A DNA stretch of 28,170 bases from assembly GCA_002450075.1 (NCBI GenBank), contig DJYJ01000071.1, positions 59,402 to 87,571 of the forward strand, read 5' to 3'. The notes under the pieces were generated by a model that had not been told where the DNA came from, did not search any database, and saw only the letters and a program-made list of their open reading frames with translations. This DNA is from Clostridiales bacterium UBA6981. GTDB lineage: Bacteria; Bacillota; Clostridia; Oscillospirales; Oscillospiraceae. Position 1 is the stretch's first letter, and every line of letters begins with the position of its first letter. The position numbers were made by a program, and so were the translations under genes. Shown in pieces: positions 15,762 to 25,981 of the stretch.

Positions 15762-15775
15762 TTTGTGGATATACT
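15746..15775 (+). promoter_or_regulatory. Probable promoter of the P-loop ATPase gene
   Basis: GTGTCA (15746-15751), an 18-bp spacer and TATACT (15770-15775), 45 bases before the start codon. The -35 is imperfect and overlaps the divergent HAD -35. Confidence 0.5.
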
Positions 15776-15819
15776 AGATACAGTGATCGAACGAGCGATC
15801 GCGGGAATGGGGGTATTGG

Positions 15820-16866
15820 ATGGAAACAAGCTATTTTCTCGGGGCGAACACCGCGTCCGGCTTTCTCTCCCTCTATGACGGCTTCTGCCGGGGAGAGGGC
15901 GACTATCTGCACATCGTCAAGGGCGGGCCGGGCACGGGTAAATCCGGCTTTATGCGCGCGATCGGCCGGGAGGCAGTCAGGCGCGGGATGGATGTGGAAT
16001 ACGTCCGCTGCTCGGGTGATCCGGCGTCGCTCGACGGCGTATACCTGCCCGCTCTGCACATGGGCTGGTGCGACGGCACGGCGCCGCATGTCGCCGAGCC
16101 GGGGATTTTCGGCGTGGATAGTGATTATGTTAACCTTGGTACATTTTGCCGCACACCGCTCTCCTCCGCGGACACGGACCGTGCGCGCGCCCTTACCGCC
16201 GCGTATAAGGAAAAATACACACAGGCCTACGCCCTGCTCGCCGCAGCGAAGAGCACGGAGTCCGCTCTTGCCCCGCAGGAGCTCGGAGAAAAGGAAGTGC
16301 TTCGCGCCGGGGCGGCGCTCTGCGCGCTCGTCGAGCGGCTACCTGCCGGCGAGTCGCCCCGTCTTCGTCGCCGTTTTGCCGGCGCGGTCAGCTGTGAGGG
16401 CGTGCTGGAGGATCGCAGCAGTTATGAATTATGTAAACTTGTCTATCTCTGTGAGGACGGCTGCGCTCTCGCCGCCGGGGCGCTCGGCGCGGCATGTGAA
16501 GCGGCGCTTGCCCGCGGGCACAGGGTCATTCTCTGCCTCTCCCCCGCCGACGGCGTGACGCCGGACGCGCTTGTCCTGCCGGATGCATCGGCCGCGTTCG
16601 TGCGTGCGATGCCGCTCTCGTCCTATGAACATGTCCGGCGCATTCCACTCGACCGGCTGTGCGGCGACATGGCGGCGGTCAAGGAGCGGCGCCGCGCCGT
16701 GCGGGCGGCGCGGCGCGAGGGCGCGCGCTATCTGAGCGCGGGCTGTGAGACGCTGCGCGAGGCCAAGGCGCTGCACGACGAGCTTGAGGCGGTTTACCGG
16801 CCGTATATGGACTTTGCCGCGCTCGACGCGCTGACGGCAAAGGAGATCGCGCGCATCTTTTCCTGA
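15820..16866 (+). CDS. P-loop NTPase-fold protein, PRK06851-like, with degenerate second half
   Basis: Resembles, from memory, an uncharacterised clostridial/bacillar ATPase family (PRK06851) built of two similar NTPase halves. In this 348-residue protein the first half has FLGANTASGFLSLYD, Walker A GGPGTGKSGF (K41), CSGDPASLDGVYLP and DGTAPHV. The second half (about 183-348) repeats the layout (RRFAGAVSCEGV ... SPADGVTPDALVLPD), but the place of its Walker A (about 209-220) reads LCEDGCALAAGA, with no GxxxxGK. It may thus bind one nucleotide per chain. Function is unknown. ATG 15820 has GGGGGT 5 bases upstream. It is monocistronic, divergent from the HAD gene across a palindromic promoter. 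Confidence 0.82.
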   Translation: METSYFLGANTASGFLSLYDGFCRGEGDYLHIVKGGPGTGKSGFMRAIGREAVRRGMDVEYVRCSGDPASLDGVYLPALHMGWCDGTAPHVAEPGIFGVDSDYVNLGTFCRTPLSSADTDRARALTAAYKEKYTQAYALLAAAKSTESALAPQELGEKEVLRAGAALCALVERLPAGESPRLRRRFAGAVSCEGVLEDRSSYELCKLVYLCEDGCALAAGALGAACEAALARGHRVILCLSPADGVTPDALVLPDASAAFVRAMPLSSYEHVRRIPLDRLCGDMAAVKERRRAVRAARREGARYLSAGCETLREAKALHDELEAVYRPYMDFAALDALTAKEIARIFS

Positions 16867-16875
16867 TAGAAAAAT

Positions 16876-16906
16876 CCACCCTTTCATCTGAAAGGGTGGT
16901 TTCTTT
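16876..16906. terminator. Bidirectional terminator between the ATPase and XRE-type genes
   Basis: A 10-bp stem CCACCCTTTC/GAAAGGGTGG with loop ATCT is followed by TTTCTTT on the plus strand and a T-rich tail on the minus strand (complement of 16870-16875). Confidence 0.9.
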
Positions 16907-16911
16907 GCTGT

Positions 16912-17478
16912 TTATTTTTTCCCGAGCAGGCCGTCGAGCAGGCCTTCCTTCAGCCCGCCGAGGATCCCGCCGCCGCCGAGGCTTTCAAGCTTGCTGTCGA
17001 GCTTTAAGAGCTTCATGATCTCGGCCATGTCGAGATCCTCGCCCTTGAGGATCTTCAGCGCATTCTTCTTCGCGTCGGACGAGGCGGCGCGATAGGCATC
17101 GAGCAGCTTTTTCTCCGCCGCCGTGAGCGTGTCGGCGTCCTTCGCCGTCGTCTTCTTCGCGGTCGACGTCTTCTTGGCTGTCGTCGTCTTGGAGGCGGTC
17201 GTCTTGGCTGTTGTCGTCTTTTTCGCCGCCGCGGTCTTGGAAGCGGCGGTCGTCTTCTTGGCCGTGGTGGTCTTGGCCGCGCTTAAGAGCGAGGTCTGCG
17301 TCACGCCGGTGGCCTTGGCGATCTCCTTGAGCAGCGCCTGGGTCAGCTCGGTCTCGCCGCTCTCGGCCTTGGCGAGCTCGCCCGCGGACAGTCCCTTGAT
17401 CTTGCGCGCCAGCTGCTCCTGGCTCAGACCCGCGGCCGTGCGCGCTTCCTTGATAAGCGTTCCGACTTTCTTTGCCAT
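16912..17478 (-). CDS. XRE-family HTH protein with histone H1-like Lys/Ala/Thr linker
   Basis: A 188-residue protein of three parts. Residues about 6-64 are a Cro/CI-type helix-turn-helix (TLIKEARTAAGLSQEQLA ... EIAKATGVTQTSLL). Residues 67-115 are low complexity, almost only Lys, Ala, Thr and Ser (repeats such as TTTAKKT and TASKTTTAKKT), like histone H1 tails. Residues about 118-160 form a charged helical segment (LTAAEKKLLDAYRAASSDAKK) similar to the tails of other XRE regulators, and the end is Gly/Leu-rich (GGGGILGGLKEGLLDGLL). It is likely a DNA-binding protein; whether it is a specific regulator or a nucleoid-type protein cannot be told. ATG 17478 has AGGATAGGA upstream and its own promoter. 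It is divergent from the aldolase gene, a possible target. Confidence 0.8.
   Translation of the reverse strand: MAKKVGTLIKEARTAAGLSQEQLARKIKGLSAGELAKAESGETELTQALLKEIAKATGVTQTSLLSAAKTTTAKKTTAASKTAAAKKTTTAKTTASKTTTAKKTSTAKKTTAKDADTLTAAEKKLLDAYRAASSDAKKNALKILKGEDLDMAEIMKLLKLDSKLESLGGGGILGGLKEGLLDGLLGKK
17134..17280 (-). repeat. Low-complexity repeat encoding the H1-like linker
   Basis: Imperfect tandem repetition of short units such as GTCGTCTTCTTGGC (plus strand), encoding alternating Thr, Ala and Lys. Such tracts can gain or lose units by slippage, so length may differ between strains. Confidence 0.75.
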
Positions 17479-17525
17479 ATCGTTTTCCTATCCTTTCGTT
17501 TGTTTTTCGTTGTGCTCTTGAAAAC

Positions 17526-17554
17526 AGAATAGCACATTCCCCTCTCACGCGCAA
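17526..17554 (-). promoter_or_regulatory. Probable promoter of the XRE-type gene
   Basis: TTGCGC (17554-17549), a 17-bp spacer and TATTCT (17531-17526), about 50 bases upstream of the start. It lies back to back with the aldolase promoter, the -35 hexamers being 3 bases apart. Confidence 0.65.
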
Positions 17555-17557
17555 TAA

Positions 17558-17586
17558 TTGACTTTTTATTCATCCTGACATATGAT
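17558..17586 (+). promoter_or_regulatory. Promoter of the threonine-aldolase-like gene
   Basis: TTGACT (17558-17563), a 17-bp spacer and TATGAT (17581-17586). A small palindrome GATAC-GT-GTATC (17584-17595) sits over the expected transcription start and could be an operator. Confidence 0.78.
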
Positions 17587-17618
17587 ACGTGTATCGTTTT
17601 TCACGGAGGCGACGGAAC

Positions 17619-18647
17619 ATGATCGACTTTTCCTGTGACTACAACTGCGGCTGCGCGCCGGAGATCCTCGCGGCGCTCACGGCGGCCAACGAAAGCCAGC
17701 ACGCGACCTACGGGCTCGACGTGATCTCGGCGCGTGCAAAAGAGAAGATCCGCGCCGCGGTCGAGAATCCGGACGCCGACGTTTATTTTCTCGTCGGCGG
17801 GACCCAGACGAACGCGACCGTCCTCTCCGCGATCCTGCGTCCCTGGGAGGGCGTGGTCAGCGCCGCGAGCGGACACATCGCCGTACACGAGTCCGGGGCA
17901 GTGGAGGCCACAGGGCATAAGGTGCTGACCGTCGCGGCGGATGAGTACGGCCGGATCGAGCCGGAGACGCTGCGGGACTATCTGCGCGGCTTCTATGCCG
18001 ACGAGACCTTTCCCCACATGGTGCAGCCCGGCGCGGTCTATCTCTCGCACCCGACGGAATACGGCGGGCTGTACAGCGCCGCGGCGCTGCGGGAGATCCG
18101 CGCGATCTGCGACGAATATGCGCTGCAGCTCTTTGTGGACGGCGCGCGGCTTGCCTATGCGCTCGCCTCGCCGGAGACGGACGTGACCTTGCGTCTCCTC
18201 GGCGAGGTCTGCGACGTTTTTTACATCGGCGGGACAAAGTGCGGCGCGCTCCTTGGCGAGGCTGTGGTCTTCCGCGGCGCGCAAAAGCATTTCTTTACCG
18301 CGCACAAGCAGCGCGGCGCGCTGCTGGCGAAGGGCTATCTTCTGGGGCTGCAGTTTGACGCCCTCTTTACCGACGGTCTGTATTTCCGTCTCGGGAAGCA
18401 GGGCACGGACTGCGCGCTCGCGCTGCGGGAGGGGCTGCGGGCGATGGGCGTCGTCTTTTGTCCCGAGAGCGGCAGCAACCAGCAGTTCCCCGTTCTCACG
18501 CCCGGCCAGCTGCAAAAGCTGCAGGGAAAGATCGGCTATGAGATCTGGCAGCGCCTGCCGGACGGGAGCGCGGTGATCCGCCTGTGCGCCTCGTGGCGGA
18601 CGACAGGGGCGGACGTGGACGCGGTGCTGGACGCCCTGCGGGTGTAG
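17619..18647 (+). CDS. ltaE: Low-specificity L-threonine aldolase-like PLP enzyme
   Basis: A fold type I PLP enzyme expected to split L-threonine or L-allo-threonine into glycine and acetaldehyde. The 342-residue protein has an N-terminal FSCDYNCGCAPEIL, the cofactor-region GGTQTNATVL, AASGHIAVHESGA (ring-stacking His), LFVDGARLAYAL (Asp binding the PLP nitrogen) and the Schiff-base Lys207 in GGTKCGALLGEA. Length fits the family. The GGTKCGA version of the Lys motif marks a beta-eliminating-lyase-like subgroup, so substrate choice may differ from E. coli LtaE. ATG 17619 has GGAGG 9 bases upstream; an earlier in-frame start at 17589 would precede the predicted transcript start. Confidence 0.87.
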   Translation: MIDFSCDYNCGCAPEILAALTAANESQHATYGLDVISARAKEKIRAAVENPDADVYFLVGGTQTNATVLSAILRPWEGVVSAASGHIAVHESGAVEATGHKVLTVAADEYGRIEPETLRDYLRGFYADETFPHMVQPGAVYLSHPTEYGGLYSAAALREIRAICDEYALQLFVDGARLAYALASPETDVTLRLLGEVCDVFYIGGTKCGALLGEAVVFRGAQKHFFTAHKQRGALLAKGYLLGLQFDALFTDGLYFRLGKQGTDCALALREGLRAMGVVFCPESGSNQQFPVLTPGQLQKLQGKIGYEIWQRLPDGSAVIRLCASWRTTGADVDAVLDALRV

Positions 18648-18669
18648 ATTCTAGTTTCTAGTTTCTAGA
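18648..18669 (+). repeat. Three 7-base tandem units containing CTAG
   Basis: TCTAGTT-type units repeat three times (CTAG at 18651, 18658 and 18665) between the aldolase stop and the terminator. The tract is AT-rich in a GC-rich region. Confidence 0.7.
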
Positions 18670-18670
18670 T

Positions 18671-18708
18671 AAAAATGCTGTGAAAACGATTGTTTTCACA
18701 GCATTTTT
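18671..18708. terminator. Strong bidirectional terminator between the aldolase gene and polC
   Basis: A perfect 17-bp inverted repeat (AAAAATGCTGTGAAAAC at 18671-18687 with 18692-18708), loop GATT, with A and T runs at the ends so that it has a U tail in both directions. It abuts the polC stop codon. Confidence 0.93.
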
Positions 18709-21700
18709 TCACATATCAAACAGATTGATCTGGTTTGAGTCCGGCATGTCGCCGAGCGCGCCCAGACTTTTGAGCACGTCCAGGTGCGTCTGGCTGACCT
18801 TGGGGCAGTCATTGCTGAGATCCTGGATGGAGATATATTGCTTGCCGCTCTTGCCGCAGCGCGCGAGATCCTCCGCCGCCGTCTCGCCGAGACCCGAGAT
18901 CGCCACAAAGGGCGGGCGCAGCGCGCCGTCCTCGATAAGGAACTTCGCCGCGTCGGAATGGTACAGGTCGATGGGCAGGAAGGAAAAGCCGCGCATGTTG
19001 AACTCGTACACCGCCTCGAGCGTGACGAGCAGATCGTCCTCGTTGGCGGTGCGGTCGGCCTTGCGCTTGAAGTCGTTGATCTTGCGGCGCACCGCGTCGG
19101 TCCCGCCGCACATCATCGCCGCGTCAAAGCCGCCCTTCTGGCTGCGCCGGTAGAAATAAGCCGAGTAGAACGCCAGCGGCTCGTGCACCTTGAACCAGGC
19201 GATGCGGAAGGCCATCATGACATAGGCCACGGCGTGCGCCTTGGGGAAGAGATAGGCGATCTTGCGCGCCGATTCGATCCACCAGTCCGGCACGCCCATG
19301 TCGCGCATCTGCTGCTCGGCGTCGCCGGGGAAATCGCCGCTCTTCTTGACCTTGCCCTTACGCACGGCCTCCATCGTCTTGAAGGCCAGCGCGGGCTGCA
19401 TCCCCTTCTGGATCAGATAGATCATGATGTCGTCGCGGCAGCCGATGGCCTGGTTGACATCGGCCACGCCGTTTACGATCAGATCATGGATGTTGCCCGC
19501 CCACACGTCGGTGCCGTGGGAAAAGCCGGAGAGCCGCACCAGCGTATCAAAGGCGCGGGGCTGGGTATCGACGAGCATCTGGCGGGTGAAGGGCGTTCCG
19601 AACTCCGGCACGCCGATCGAGCCGGTCTGGCCGATGATCGGGTCGTCGTCGGGAAGCCCCAGCACCTCCGGCGAGGTGAAGATCGACATGGTCTCCGGGT
19701 CGGAGAGAGAGATCTCCTTGGCGTCGACGCCGGTCATATCCTCCATCACGCGGATCATCGTCGGGTCATCGTGCCCCAGCTCGTCGAGCTTCAGGAGGTT
19801 GGCCTCCATGCAGTGGTATTCAAAGTGCGTCGTGATGATGTCGCTGTTGGGGTCGTCAGCCGGGTGCTGGACGGGGCAGAAGTCCGTCACGTCCATATCC
19901 TGCGGGATGACGACGAGGCCGCCGGGGTGCTGGCCGGTCGTGCGCTTGATGCCGACAAGGCCGAGCGTCAGCCGGTTTTCCTCGGCCTTGGTGGTCTGGA
20001 TGCCGCGCTCCTCGAGATATTTTTTGACATAGCCGAAGGCCGTCTTTTCCGCGAGCGTGCCGATCGTGCCGGCGCGGAACACATGGTCCGAGCCGAAGAG
20101 CACCTCGGTGTATTTGTGCGCCTTCGCCTGGTATTCGCCCGAGAAGTTCAGGTCGATATCGGGCGTTTTTTCATTGCCCGGGAAACCGAGGAAGGTCTCG
20201 AAGGGGATGTTGAAGCCGTCGCGGCGCATGCGCGTGCCGCATTCCGGGCAGTCCTTTTCCGGCATGTCGGCGCCGCAGCCGAAGCTGCCGTCGTCGATGA
20301 ATTCGCTGTGGCAGCACTTGGGGCAGACATAGTGCGGCGGGAGGGAGTTGACCTCCGTGATGCCGGACATGTAGGCCACGATCGACGAGCCGACGCTGCC
20401 CCGGCTGCCGACGAGGTAGCCGTGCTCGAGGGAGTTCTGCACGAGCTTCTGGGCGCTCATGTAAATGACGTCATAGTGGTGCGAGAGGATGGTGTTGAGC
20501 TCGGTGTCCACGCGCTCCTGCACGATGGCGGGAGGGGTCTCGCCGTAGATGCGGTGCATCTTGTCATAGACAAGCTCCTTGAGCTGTTCAGCCGAGTGCT
20601 CGATCTTCGGGGGAAAGAGGTCCTTGGGCAGCAGCTCGATCGGCTCGACCATGTCGGCGATGGCGCGGGTATTCGTGATGACGACCTCGCGCGCGGTCTC
20701 CTTGCCGAGGTAGGCGAATTCCGCCAGCATCTCGTTGGTCGTGCGGAAATAGATCGGGCAGTCGCGGTCGGCATCCGAGAACTTCTTGGCCGCCTGGAGG
20801 ATCTTTCGATACTGCTCGTCCTCGGGGTCGAGGAAATGGACGTCGCTCGCCGCGATGACCATCTTGCCGAGCTTCTTGCCCAGGTTCAGGATTGTGCGGT
20901 TATAGTCCTGCAGCACGGTCTCGTCCTTGACCACGCCGTTTTCCACCAGAAAGCCGTTGTTGCAGATCGGCTGGATCTCCAGATAGTCGTAAAACGACGC
21001 GATCTTTTCCAGCTCCTTGTCGCTCGCGCCCTTCATGACGGCGCCGTACAGCTCGCCCATGCCGCAGGCCGAGCCGACGAGGATGCCCTCGCGGTGGCCG
21101 ATCAGCAGGCTCTTCGGGATCGTGGGGACGCGGTGGAAATACTTCAGATAGCTCTGCGAGATCATCTCGTAGAGATTCTTCAGACCCTTGCGGTTCAAAA
21201 CCAGCAGGATCATGTGATAGGTCTTGGCCACATCCGTGCGCCGCAGCGAGTGATAGACCGTCTCGATGTCGTCCACGGTCTTCGCCCCCTGGGCGGCCAG
21301 CATGGGCAGGAATTTGCCCATGATGCGCGCGACGACCATCGCGTCGTCCGAGGCGCGGTGATGGTTGAACTTCGGCAGGTTCAGATGGTTCGACACGATG
21401 TCGAGCTTGAAGCGCTTGAGCTCCGGGCACAGCGCCTGGGAGAGCGCGAGCGTGTCAAGGAACACCGGCGTAAAGCGGATGTTGTGCCGTCTGGCCGTCG
21501 CGCTCATGAAGCCGACGTCGAAGTGGGCGTTGTGCGCGATGATCGGCCTCTCTCCGACAAAGTCCATGAACATCCGCAGCGCCTCGTCCTCGAGCGGCGC
21601 GCCCTGCACGTCGCTCGAGCGGATGCCGGTCAGCTCCGTGATGTCGGCGGGAATGGGCATCTGCGGATCGACAAAGGTGTTGAACTCACGGATGATCTCG

Positions 21701-22703
21701 CCGCCGGAGAAGATCACCGCGCCGATCTCGGTCATACGGTCGTTTGCGGCGTTGAGACCGGTGGTCTCGATATCAAAGGCGACAAATTCCGTGTCGAGCG
21801 GCAGCTTGCTCTTGCCGATGACGGCGCTGTTGCCGTCCATGTCGTTGAGGAAATAGCACTCGACGCCGTAAATGATCTTGACGTTGTGCTTCTTTCCGGC
21901 CTTCCACATATCCGGGAAGGCCTGCGCCACGCCGTGGTCCGTCACGGCGATGGCGGGCATGCCCCAGTATTCGGCGCGCGCGACGATCGCCTCGGGATCG
22001 GTCAGCGCGTCGAGGGCGGAAAAGCGCGTGTGCATGTGCAGCTCGACGCGTTTCTCCTCCGCCTCGTCGGGGCGTATGTATTTCTTCCCCTTCATGATGT
22101 TGCGGGGATCGATGACGATATCGTCGTCGTATTTGCTGAAGATGACCTCGCCCTGGACGAACAGGTGCTTGCCGACCTCGACGGCGTCGATGACGGACTT
22201 GTCGTCGTCCGAGCGCAGGAATTTGCTCACGCGGATCGAGCCGGTGCGGTCGGTGATGTCAAAGCACAGCACCGCGCCGCCGTTTTTGACCGTGCGGCTC
22301 GTGACGGCGATGACGTCTCCCTCGACCGTGACCTTGCCGGAGTCCATGCTGAGCGTGCGCATCTCAATAGGCTTGGCCTTGATGGCCTTGCCGAAGATCA
22401 CGTCGCCCTTCGGCGCCTCGCCTGGGCGGGACGCGGCGCTCACGGCCGGCGAGGTCGCCAGCTTCGGGCGCGGGTACTCCGGCACGATCGACACCTCGGA
22501 GAGGATATAGTCGTGGCGGATCCGCTCGGTGAGACGGGCGATGTCCCCCATCGAGGGCATCGCGGCAAAGTGCGCGCAGATCGAAAGTGTGCGCTCCTCC
22601 TCGTCGATCGCGACGTCGGTAACGTACGCCTCGCCGAGACCGCCGCAGCAGTCCTTGAGGTCCGCGCAGCCGGGGAAGATCGTCAGAAAGGACGTGTGCC
22701 CGC

Positions 22704-22707
<4 letters not shown>
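18709..22707 (-). CDS. polC: DNA polymerase III alpha subunit, PolC type
   Basis: Main replicative polymerase of Firmicutes, with built-in 3'-5' proofreading. The 1332-residue protein has an N-terminal domain, an OB-fold (about 125-225), a PHP domain (VELHMHTRFSALDA, AVTDHG) interrupted by a DnaQ exonuclease (FDIETTG, D312 and E314), a cysteine cluster (CPKC ... CPECG), and a palm with D850 and D852 (TPDIDLNFSGE). The C-terminus QINLFDM is a good beta-clamp-binding motif. It is about 100 residues shorter than Bacillus PolC, apparently in the N-terminal domain. ATG 22707 overlaps the ispG stop (ATGA) and has GAGGAGGA upstream. It is last in the pyrH-to-polC operon. Confidence 0.97.
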
Positions 22708-23758
<1,051 letters not shown>

Positions 23759-23762
<4 letters not shown>

Positions 23763-24820
23763 GTCTTTGTCACTATCCTGAAAATATCGTGGAACATCAC
23801 ATAGGCCATCAAGCCAAGCAGCAGGATCATGCCCGCGGCGTGGATATAGCCCTCGTACTTCGGATCGAGCTTTTTGCGCGTGACCGCCTCGATCAGCGCC
23901 GTGATGAGCAGCAGGAACACGCGCCCGCCGTCCAGCGCCGGGATCGGCAGCATGTTCATCACCGCGAGGTTCACCGCGATGAACGCGCCGAGATAGAAGA
24001 TGTTGTAAAGTCCGTCGGATACGCTCTCGGCCTGCTCGCCCGTCTCGGCCATCATGTCGACGATGCCGACCGGGCCGGAGAGGTCGTTGACCGAGACCTT
24101 GCCGCCGACGAGCTGGCGCAGCGCGTCCCAGACCATCCGCACGAACTCCATCGTCGTGGCCCAGGAATAGCGCAGCTTGTTGGCAAAGGTCGGCGCGTCG
24201 GTGCCGAAATAAAAGCCGTACATTTTATTGGCCTGCCCCTCGTATTCAACGGGGACAAGGTGATAATCGTCCAGCTTTACGCGCCTGCCGTCGCGGATGA
24301 CGACGACGTCGTGCTCCTCGCCCCCCCGGGCAAGGAGATCGGCCACATCGTAATACTGCCAGACGCGCCTGCCGTCGATGCTGCGGATGCGGTCTCCGGC
24401 CTGAAAGCCGTCGGCGCTCTCATACGGGCAGCCGTCCATGAACGAGTCGATCACCGGGGCGCGGAAGCCGCCGGCGTTTGCGAAAAGGATCAGCACGATC
24501 ACGAGCCCGGTCAGGAAGTTCATGAACGACCCCGCGGCGAGGATAAGGAGCCGCTTCCACACCTTCTGGTTGGTAAAGGCACGCGCGTCGTCAGAGTCGC
24601 CGTCCTCCCCCTCCATGGCGCAGTAGCCTCCGAAGGGGATGCACCGCAGGGCATAGAGTGTCTCGCCCTTTTGCTTTTTGAAGATCGCCGGACCCATGCC
24701 GACCGAAAACTCGTTCACCTTGACGCCGCAGGCCTTGGCCGCGGTAAAGTGACCCAGCTCATGCACGGCGATGAGGAGACCGAAGATCAGGATCGCGATC
24801 GCGATGTATAAAATGCTCAT
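23759..24820 (-). CDS. rseP: Site-2 protease, RseP/RasP family
   Basis: Intramembrane zinc protease (M50) that cuts anti-sigma factors and leftover signal peptides. The 353-residue protein has the first membrane helix with HELGH (H20, E21, H24), a PDZ domain (about 125-195; GFQAGDRIRSIDGRRV), and C-terminal helices with NMLPIPALDGGRV, whose Asp is the third zinc ligand. Several membrane segments are clear. The start follows the dxr stop directly (TAAATG) and its end overlaps ispG. Confidence 0.95.
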
Positions 24821-25966
24821 TTACGAAAAATTCTCCGTTACAAAGTCACGCGCGGCCTTGTCTGCCGCCAGGATGGTTTCAAGATTGGGATCCTTCACGT
24901 TCCCGAAATGGTCGACTGCGGCTGCCGCCGCGTCGTAGATGCGGTTATAGCCGAGAGAGCCGCGCAGGAACATATGCACGGCCACCTCGTTGGCAGCGCT
25001 CATCACGCAGGGGGCGATGCCGCCGGCGCGGGCGCAGTCCATCGCGAGCTTCAGGCACGGCGTCTTTTCATAGTCCGGCGCCTCAAAGCTCAGGTCCTTC
25101 AGATGGTAGAAATCGAGATGCTCGAACATGCTCTCGCAGCGCTGCGGATAGGTCAGCGCCAGCTGGATCGGCAGCCCCATGTCGGCCACGCCGAGCTGCG
25201 CGATGACCGTGCCGTCAACGAGCTCCACCATAGAATGTATGATGCTCTGGGGGTGGATTACCACCTGGATGTCATCCGGCGTGACGGAGAAGAGGTGCAT
25301 GGCCTCGATAAACTCGAGCCCCTTGTTCATCATCGTCGCGCTGTCGACCGAGATCTTCGCGCCCATGCTCCAGTTCGGATGGCTGACCGCCTGGGCGGGC
25401 GTGACGTTTTCCAGCTCCTCCCGCGGCCTTCCGCGGAACGGGCCGCCCGAGCCGGTGAGCAGGATCTTTTTCAGCTCGCCCTTTTCCCGTCCCATCAGGC
25501 ACTGGAAGATGGCGGAATGCTCGCTGTCGACGGGCACGATCTCGGCGCCGTGCTCCTTCGCCGCCGCCATGACGAGACTGCCGGCGCAGACCAGCGTCTC
25601 CTTGTTGGCGAGGGCGATGCGCTTTTTGCGTGCGATCGCCTCGAGCGTCGGCTTGAGCCCGATCGCGCCGGAGACAGCGGTGACGACGCAGTCGCTCTCT
25701 TCGAGCGACGCGGCCTCGATCAGTCCTTCAAGACCTGTTCCCACGCGCACGTCCATATCGGCGACGGCAATTTTAAAGCGCTTCGCCGCCTCCTCGTCAT
25801 AGACTGCGACGAAGGAGGGGCGGAATTTTCTTGTCTGCTCCTCGAGCAGGTCGATCTTCCGCTGCGCGCTGAGCGCGGAAACGCGGAGTCCCAGATGCTC
25901 CGCCACAGCGGCGGTCTGCCGGCCGATCGAGCCGGTGCAGCCGAGGATAGAAATCGCTTTTGTCAT
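24821..25966 (-). CDS. dxr: 1-deoxy-D-xylulose 5-phosphate reductoisomerase
   Basis: Second step of the MEP pathway, DXP to MEP with NADPH; target of fosmidomycin. The 381-residue protein has the dinucleotide motif ILGCTGSIG at the N-terminus, ANKETLV, VDSEHSAIFQ (metal-binding Asp and Glu), the LTGSGGPFRG loop, SHPNWSMGAKISVDSATMMNKGLE (second metal-binding Glu) and the C-terminal helical domain. Length is normal. ATG 25966 has AGAGG about 9 bases upstream and lies 15 bases after the AlkD-like gene. Confidence 0.97.
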   Translation of the reverse strand: MTKAISILGCTGSIGRQTAAVAEHLGLRVSALSAQRKIDLLEEQTRKFRPSFVAVYDEEAAKRFKIAVADMDVRVGTGLEGLIEAASLEESDCVVTAVSGAIGLKPTLEAIARKKRIALANKETLVCAGSLVMAAAKEHGAEIVPVDSEHSAIFQCLMGREKGELKKILLTGSGGPFRGRPREELENVTPAQAVSHPNWSMGAKISVDSATMMNKGLEFIEAMHLFSVTPDDIQVVIHPQSIIHSMVELVDGTVIAQLGVADMGLPIQLALTYPQRCESMFEHLDFYHLKDLSFEAPDYEKTPCLKLAMDCARAGGIAPCVMSAANEVAVHMFLRGSLGYNRIYDAAAAAVDHFGNVKDPNLETILAADKAARDFVTENFS

Positions 25967-25981
25967 TGCTTTGACCTCTTT

